Assembly: GCA_024699855.1 (NCBI GenBank)
Contig: JAMPIQ010000003.1
Coordinates: 5,022,001 to 5,086,000 of the forward strand
Direction of reading: 5' to 3'
Length of the DNA: 64,000 bases
DNA from: Aphelenchoides besseyi
Taxonomy: Eukaryota > Nematoda > Chromadorea > Rhabditida > Aphelenchoididae
The translations under genes and the position numbers were made by a program. Shown here in pieces: positions 59,225-64,000 of this stretch. Below the pieces are notes generated by a model. The model was not told the origin of the DNA. It saw only the letters and a list, made by a program, of their open reading frames with translations, and made no database searches. Position 1 is the first letter of the stretch. Each line of letters opens with the position of its first letter.

Positions 59225-60769
59225 TGTTCCAGAGAATTCTACGGAATGTACTTCGTATCGAACATTGTCGACGCACTTCGGATCACCCGCTTCATGCGAG
59301 AGAACTATCAGGACGCCATGGCAATTGTTCTCAACAATGGCAAACCGGATCTGTTTATTACCATGACGTGTGATGCAATGTGGCCGAAAATCGTACAAAC
59401 GATCAATGAAACCATCGTCCTCGGCGCCAAACAAACAGCTAGTGATCGTCCGGACATCGCTGCTCGAGTGTTTGCACTTAAAGTTGAAGCAGTTATCGAC
59501 GATTTGGTCAAGAAACAAGTCTTTGGTGAACCGAAGTGTTTCGTTTACGTCACTGAGTTCCAAAAACGCGGTCTACCACATATTCACTGTCTAGTCAGTT
59601 TGAAAGATGACCAGAAGTTCTTGCAACCAGCAAACATCGACAAATACTTCAGTGCCGAATTGCCTGCAGAATCTGATCCCGAGTTGTTGGAATTAGTTAG
59701 CAAGTACATGATACATCGTGTATGTGGCGTTCAGAATCCGAAAGCTCCGTGTATGGTCAATGGAAAGTGCCGACACAAATTCCCAAAACAGTTTTTGGAA
59801 GAGACCAACGTCAACGAAAACGGCTATCCGTTTCTGAGACGACCGAACAACGGACGCACTATTGAAATCAAAGGTGTGAAGTACGATAACCGCCGAGTCG
59901 TTCCGCATAGTTGGTACCTTTTGAAGCGCTATCGATGCCATATCAACGTTGAAATTGTGAGCTCCATTAAGAACGTCAAGTACCTTTACAAATACGCGTA
60001 CAAAGGACACGACGCCGCTTCTCTGGAATTTCAATCATCGGGAAACATCAACCACGACGAAATCAAAGATCACATCGACGGTCGTTATGTTGGTCCAGTA
60101 GAAGCATGTTATCAAATTCTCAAGTTGAAAATGCACGACATATCGCATCACGTCGAACGTCTTCCAATCCATCTCGAGAATCAACAGGCAGTTTTCATCG
60201 ACGAAGATTGTGACTTGGAGAAAGCGAAAAAGATCATGGAAAAAGGAACTAAGCTTATGGATTTCTTCAGATTGAATGAACGAGACGCGAATGCACGAAC
60301 TTTGTTGTACTCTGAAGTCCCCACTCATTACAGTTGGAAGACAGTTACGATCAACATCAACCAAACTGCTGAAACGATCACACAATGGGAGCCGCGAGTA
60401 CGAAGCAGCAAAACAGTTGGTCGAATGTACGCTATCAGTCCAAGTCAAGGAGATTTGTGGCATTTGCGTCTACTTCTTCAACACGTGAGAGGAGCAAAGA
60501 GTTTCAAGGAACTGCGAACAGTCAACGGAATTGAATACCAGAACAATGGAGAAGCGTGTTTGGTTTTGGGTTTGATTGACGACGATGAAGAGTACATCAA
60601 ATGCATGAAAGAAGCAGTGAAAGTGTTAATGCCGAAGAAATTGCGAACCCTTTTCGTCAACATCCTCATTCACTGCAATCCAGCTGATCCAAAAACGCTG
60701 TGGGAAATGTTCAAAACTGATCTCAGTGTCGAACACGGCGAAACCCGCGTTCGAATTGGCGGCCGTTGA
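59225..60769 (+). pseudogene. Helitron Rep (HUH endonuclease) domain
   Basis: A 507-codon open frame. ENYQDAMAIV and GKPDLFITMTCDAMWPKI open the Helitron-like N domain; the HUH motif is GLPHIHCLVSL (near 59577), and the Y2 region is VKYLYKYAYKGHD. It is continuous to 60769 but lacks the upstream Cys-rich/Helitron leader and ends in non-Helitron codons (ETRVRIGGR). The acceptor TTCCAG at 59229-59234 precedes EFYGMYFVSNIVD in frame. Confidence 0.85.
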
Positions 60770-60895
60770 GCCAACCCGGTGGGCGCGGGTGGACTCAACG
60801 GACCGCCTCCGCCCACCCCTATAAATTGTTGAGATTGTTGCCCCTTCGTTTTATAGTAAACCGTTTTTATTCCTGTCTATTTCGCCTACGCAGTG
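60728..60895 (+). repeat. GC-rich hairpin segment inserted between Rep and helicase
   Basis: The Rep frame (KTDLS) and the helicase frame (RDISEDFNRH) are separated by about 170 bp that is richer in GC than both sides. It contains a 14-bp imperfect stem, GTTGAGCCAACCCG against CGGGTGGACTCAAC (60767-60801). It breaks the polyprotein. Confidence 0.45.
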
Positions 60896-62490
60896 AGAGA
60901 GACATCAGCGAAGATTTCAACCGACACTTGAAGGACAAATCCAAAGCGATTGCACGAGCCTACAAACGAATCGACACGCTTCTTCAACGTCAAAACAAGT
61001 CCATCAAAGACTTTCCATCAATGGACGTAGTTGAGGACATCGAAGAGATTGAGGAAGCTATCGGCCACGACCAGGAACTTGAAGCCGCAAAAGAATTGTA
61101 CGAGACGTTAAACGCCGAACAAAAGATAGTTGTCGACAAAGTCCTGGACGCTCTGCTCAATCCTCCAATTGACAGAAAGCCGAGATGTTTCTTTGTTCAC
61201 GGATTGGGAGGAACCGGCAAGACTTACGTCTACAAGACTTTGTGTCATTTTGTCAACGGAAACAAAAAGAAGTTCTTGACATGCGCATTCACCGGAATTG
61301 CTGCTTTGCTGTTACCGGACGGACGAACGTGCCACAAGACGTTTGGTCTCGGAGTTCCACTTGATCGCGATTCAAATTCGAACTTGACAGCGACAAGTCG
61401 TGCCGGTAAAATGCTGATGAATGCCGATGTTGTTATTTGGGACGAAGCACCGATGGCTCCACGATACGCACTCGAAATCGCCGACCGGAAACTCAGAGAA
61501 TTGATGAGAAGCAGTTTACCATTTGTAGGTAAAATCATGGTCCTTGGAGGCGACTTTCGACAAATTCTTCCAATTTTGAAATACAGCACAGTCAACGAGA
61601 CGATCAATTTGTCTATTTGTTCGTCAAGTTTGTGGAAGGACTTTGAGCAGTTGAAACTGACCAAGAACATGCGAACGAAACCAAATGAACTCCAATTCGG
61701 TGATTTCCTCAAACAAGTCGGAGAAGGAACTTTGAACGATGCAAACGAACTGATCCAGCTGCCGTCTCATTGCTTAGTCAAGCAAAACTTGGAGAAAGAG
61801 ATCTTCGGAAAGTTGATTGAAAAAAAGAAGTTCAATGAAATGGGCAACGCGGCGATTTGGTCTCTAAACACGTTGGAGTGAATGAGTCAACGAACAAGTT
61901 CTTAAAATAATGAATGGACAATCAAAAACGTATATTTCAATCGACTCTGCTTTGATGCCGACAACTGTGCCGACCAAACGTTGTTGCTACCGGAATATTT
62001 GAACATGATCGAAGAAGGTTCTCTACCACCTCACAAATTGGAATTGAAGGAAAACGCAGTAGTGATTCTGATCCGGAATTTGTCTCAAGAAGATGGACTA
62101 TGCAATGGAACTCGAATGTTGGTTGTGGCGATGAACGATCACTCTATTGAATGTGAGATCTTGACTGGACATCATGCACGTGAGCGACACATCATTCCTC
62201 GAATCAACAATACGATCGATTACCGTGGAATGTTCCAACTGAACCGCAAACAATTTCCATTGAAATTGGCGTTTGCAATGACAATCAACAAGAGTCAAGG
62301 TCAAACATTCGAACGAGTTGGACTGAACCTCGAACACCAAGTCTTCGAACATGGTCAATTGTACGTCGCTTTGTCACGGGCTCGATCTTGGGATTCTGTT
62401 AAAGTTTTCGCGCCGTCAACGGGACAACAAAACCCAACGGGCTGTTTAGTTAAGAATATTGTTCATCGCGAGATCTTTAAACGTCTGTAA
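60890..62490 (+). pseudogene. Helitron PIF1-family helicase, with stops and frameshifts
   Basis: Readable domains: Walker A HGLGGTGKTYVYK, FLTCAFTGIAALLL, Walker B VVIWDEAPMAP, GGDFRQILPI, LTKNMRT, and in the last part AFAMTINKSQGQTF, YVALSRARSWDSV. A TGA at 61879-61881 stops the frame; 61882-61980 can be read only by changing frame (VNEQVLKIMNGQSKTYISID). After 61981 it is open to 62490. Inactive as it stands. Confidence 0.85.
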
Positions 62491-62702
62491 ACAACAAAAC
62501 AACTGGAAGAATCGGAATTTTATAAAAAAACGAAAATAGTAAAACAATCTCCAAAAATTCTAGTATTAAGTCCGTGGCTTTTAAGCCATGACATCATTGT
62601 GTTCCTCTTCATCGTCGAGCAGCGACAAACGACGACAAAAACAATGTGAGTAGTTTTGCTTTCTTCCAATTTATTTGTTCTTTCAGGTCCAATTCATTCA
62701 CA

Positions 62703-63314
62703 ATGTGGTCACAACCGACAATCCCACAATGTTTGTTGCTATTCGTGTACTTTTTGTTGATCATCGTTATCGTCTACTCACTCAGCTCTTCAATTGCTTC
62801 TTATGTCCGTGAACGACCAATTTTTCGGATGGACAACACAAATGAAGTGGTTAGTTCGTTTCTAATCGATTTGTTTACAATCGTATTTCGGGCCTACATC
62901 TTCAACTACATGTTTACACTCGTCCAATTCTGTCCATCATCAATACACGACGATCTCTCATGGTATTTGAATTGATGTTCAACATAACCAATGTGGTTTT
63001 GTTTTAGCCTGTCTTTTGACTTTATGTACCAATGGATCGACGAGAACATTATGAACCGTTACCACGATCGTCAATGTTATTTGCCTACAGAAATTACTGG
63101 TGCTGATCTATTCATATTCGTGTCGTACACTCATTGTTTACTTGAGATTGACCGACCGAATTTACGAAAGACAACAAAATTGAAATGGTTCGTTCAGTTT
63201 TTGTTTATCTTCTTCATCAACATCGTTGCAGACCTTAACGGATTGACTACACGATACGCGTATACAATTGATGATCGACTAACTTCCTCTTTTTCCTCAC
63301 AATTGTACACTTGA
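62703..63314 (+). CDS. Multi-pass membrane protein of unknown function
   Basis: Exons 62703-62962 and 63008-63314 give 188 residues. Hydrophobic segments: CLLLFVYFLLIIVIVYSL near the N-terminus, LIDLFTIVFRAYIFNYMFTL, and FVQFLFIFFINIVADL near the C-terminus. An upstream splice pair (GTGAGT at 62645, TTTCAG near 62690) suggests a 5' UTR exon starting before. The second exon is duplicated at 46.1 kb in inverse orientation. It lies between the Helitron helicase and a possible Helitron-type end, so it might be captured cargo. Family not recognised. Confidence 0.55.
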
Positions 63315-63638
63315 AGAGCCGCGTCACAACCTAAACCACAAAACAAATCAATTCAAAAATCTCTTGACTACCCGTAAAAGACAGTCCAGATAAAATTCGC
63401 GGAATATTTCCGTCCATTCACGTTGAATTGTTGTAGCAGGTACATCGGTCAACGGGCGGCCGAGCAGTGGCCGTTTCAAAAGAGGAAATTATGCCGGGAT
63501 ACCCCGGTACTAGAAAACACAAGTCAAAAGAAGCTTATCGTTGGCGCAGTTTGCAAGCAATAGGAATTCCAACGACACGCTTTCAGCTCACGGAGAAACT
63601 AGTGAACTCACTTTGTTTTCGATGTCTAGTCGTAGTCA
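63315..63638. other. Spacer with two hairpins before TRIAP1
   Basis: CGGCC-GAGCAGT-GGCCG near 63464-63480 and CCGGG-ATAC-CCCGG at 63494-63507, the latter followed by CTAG (63510-63513). No coding sequence recognised. Confidence 0.4.
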
Positions 63639-63993
63639 ATGAGTGAACAACGTTATATGCCCAGTATTTTTCCAGAGTGCGACAAGTTGAAACAAGTAAT
63701 CTGTGAACCTGATTGCCGATTGATATCCGTTTTTAGTCGTACGACAAGTGTTTCACTGCCTTCTTCCAAAAATACTTGAACTCCGAATTTCGATTCCGTC
63801 AAATCGACAATCCCTGTCGTCAACTGTTCGAAACATACCAGAACTGCGTTGAAAAGGTTGTTATCTTCAGTGGGTTCCTTTTATTCTGTTGATTCAGAAG
63901 TTGGCAGAAGAACGTCCGTACGACATCGATTTGGACGAATTGAGACGCGAGGTTTTGAATCAAAGTGGTGATTCTTTCGAAAAGAAGCAGTGA
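63639..63993 (+). CDS. TRIAP1: TRIAP1/Mdm35-like twin CX9C mitochondrial protein
   Basis: Exons 63639-63695, 63737-63856 and 63898-63993 sum to 91 codons, 90 residues. Two CX9C motifs: CDKLKQSYDKC and CRQLFETYQNC, in the TRIAP1 order (CTDMKREYDQC ... CTDLFKRYQQC), with FTAFFQKYL between. Family members fold by Mia40 oxidation in the intermembrane space and pair with PRELI proteins to move phosphatidic acid. Complete within the window; stop 63991-63993. Confidence 0.9.
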
Positions 63994-64000
63994 TGCCGAA

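Larger units (their letters stand above)
59216..62490 (+). mobile_element. 5'-truncated Helitron (Rep and PIF1-type helicase), decaying
   Basis: Codes for Rep (59225-60769) and helicase (about 60890-62490), interrupted by a GC-rich segment, a stop and small frameshifts. The N-terminal part of the Rep region is missing. The 3' end is unsure: a hairpin followed by CTAG occurs at 63494-63513, which would include the membrane-protein gene; nothing closer has a hairpin. Confidence 0.8.

Noticed and set aside
62555..62590. CTAG at 62559-62562 as the Helitron 3' end
   Set aside because: No hairpin lies upstream of it; the perfect palindrome GGCTTTTAAGCC lies after it, the wrong order.

Overview
The window looks like a compact animal genome. 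Every host gene is split by introns of about 40 bp with GT(AAGT)-AG borders and TTTTAG or TTTCAG acceptors. Genes lie on both strands with very short spacers, and the proteins are animal ones (Eph receptor, TDP-43, NKAIN, carbonic anhydrase-related protein). Gene style, candidate operon-like pairs and splice acceptors a few bases before start codons suggest a nematode. That is an inference; no rRNA or mitochondrial marker is present.

1-25.5 kb is a dense housekeeping block: PACRG-like (3' end outside), a small unknown protein, MRPL50, TRIP13/PCH-2, SPTLC1, a possible NEPRO relative, AGXT, TARDBP, a secreted Cys-rich protein, mitochondrial acyl carrier protein, NKAIN with a long tail, an acatalytic carbonic anhydrase-related protein, NOC2, CCDC174 and DUSP19. 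Exon phases were checked by summing exon lengths for MRPL50, TRIP13, AGXT, NKAIN, DUSP19, NDUFAB1, the 62.7 kb membrane protein and TRIAP1; all close in frame. AGXT has both a mitochondrial presequence exon and a C-terminal AKL peroxisomal signal.

26-34 kb holds an Eph receptor lacking both fibronectin type III repeats, then about 5 kb with no recognised gene but several hydrophobic reading frames on the minus strand.

34-63 kb is an accessory region rich in mobile DNA: (a) a DD41D Tc1/mariner element with TA duplications and an intron-containing transposase; (b) a deleted relative that keeps the last ~54 transposase codons and sits inside an RPA-like OB-fold gene at codon 10; (c) a Ginger-like DNA transposon with a retroviral-type integrase, 169-bp terminal inverted repeats and a 4-bp TATC duplication; (d) a tRNA-derived SINE with a 10-bp duplication; (e) a BEL/Pao LTR element with apparently identical 198-bp LTRs; (f) a 5'-truncated, decaying Helitron (Rep plus PIF1 helicase). 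Between these are a large secreted-protein gene of unknown family (38.2-42.5 kb), a decayed paralogue of it (57.0-59.1 kb) that runs into the Helitron, a RING-finger pseudogene and a duplicated membrane-protein exon (46.1 and 63.2 kb).

The window ends with a TRIAP1/Mdm35-like twin CX9C gene. The least explained items are the paralogous secreted family, the in-frame junction between one paralogue and the Helitron Rep frame, the element-in-gene insertion at 45 kb, and the FN3-less Eph receptor.
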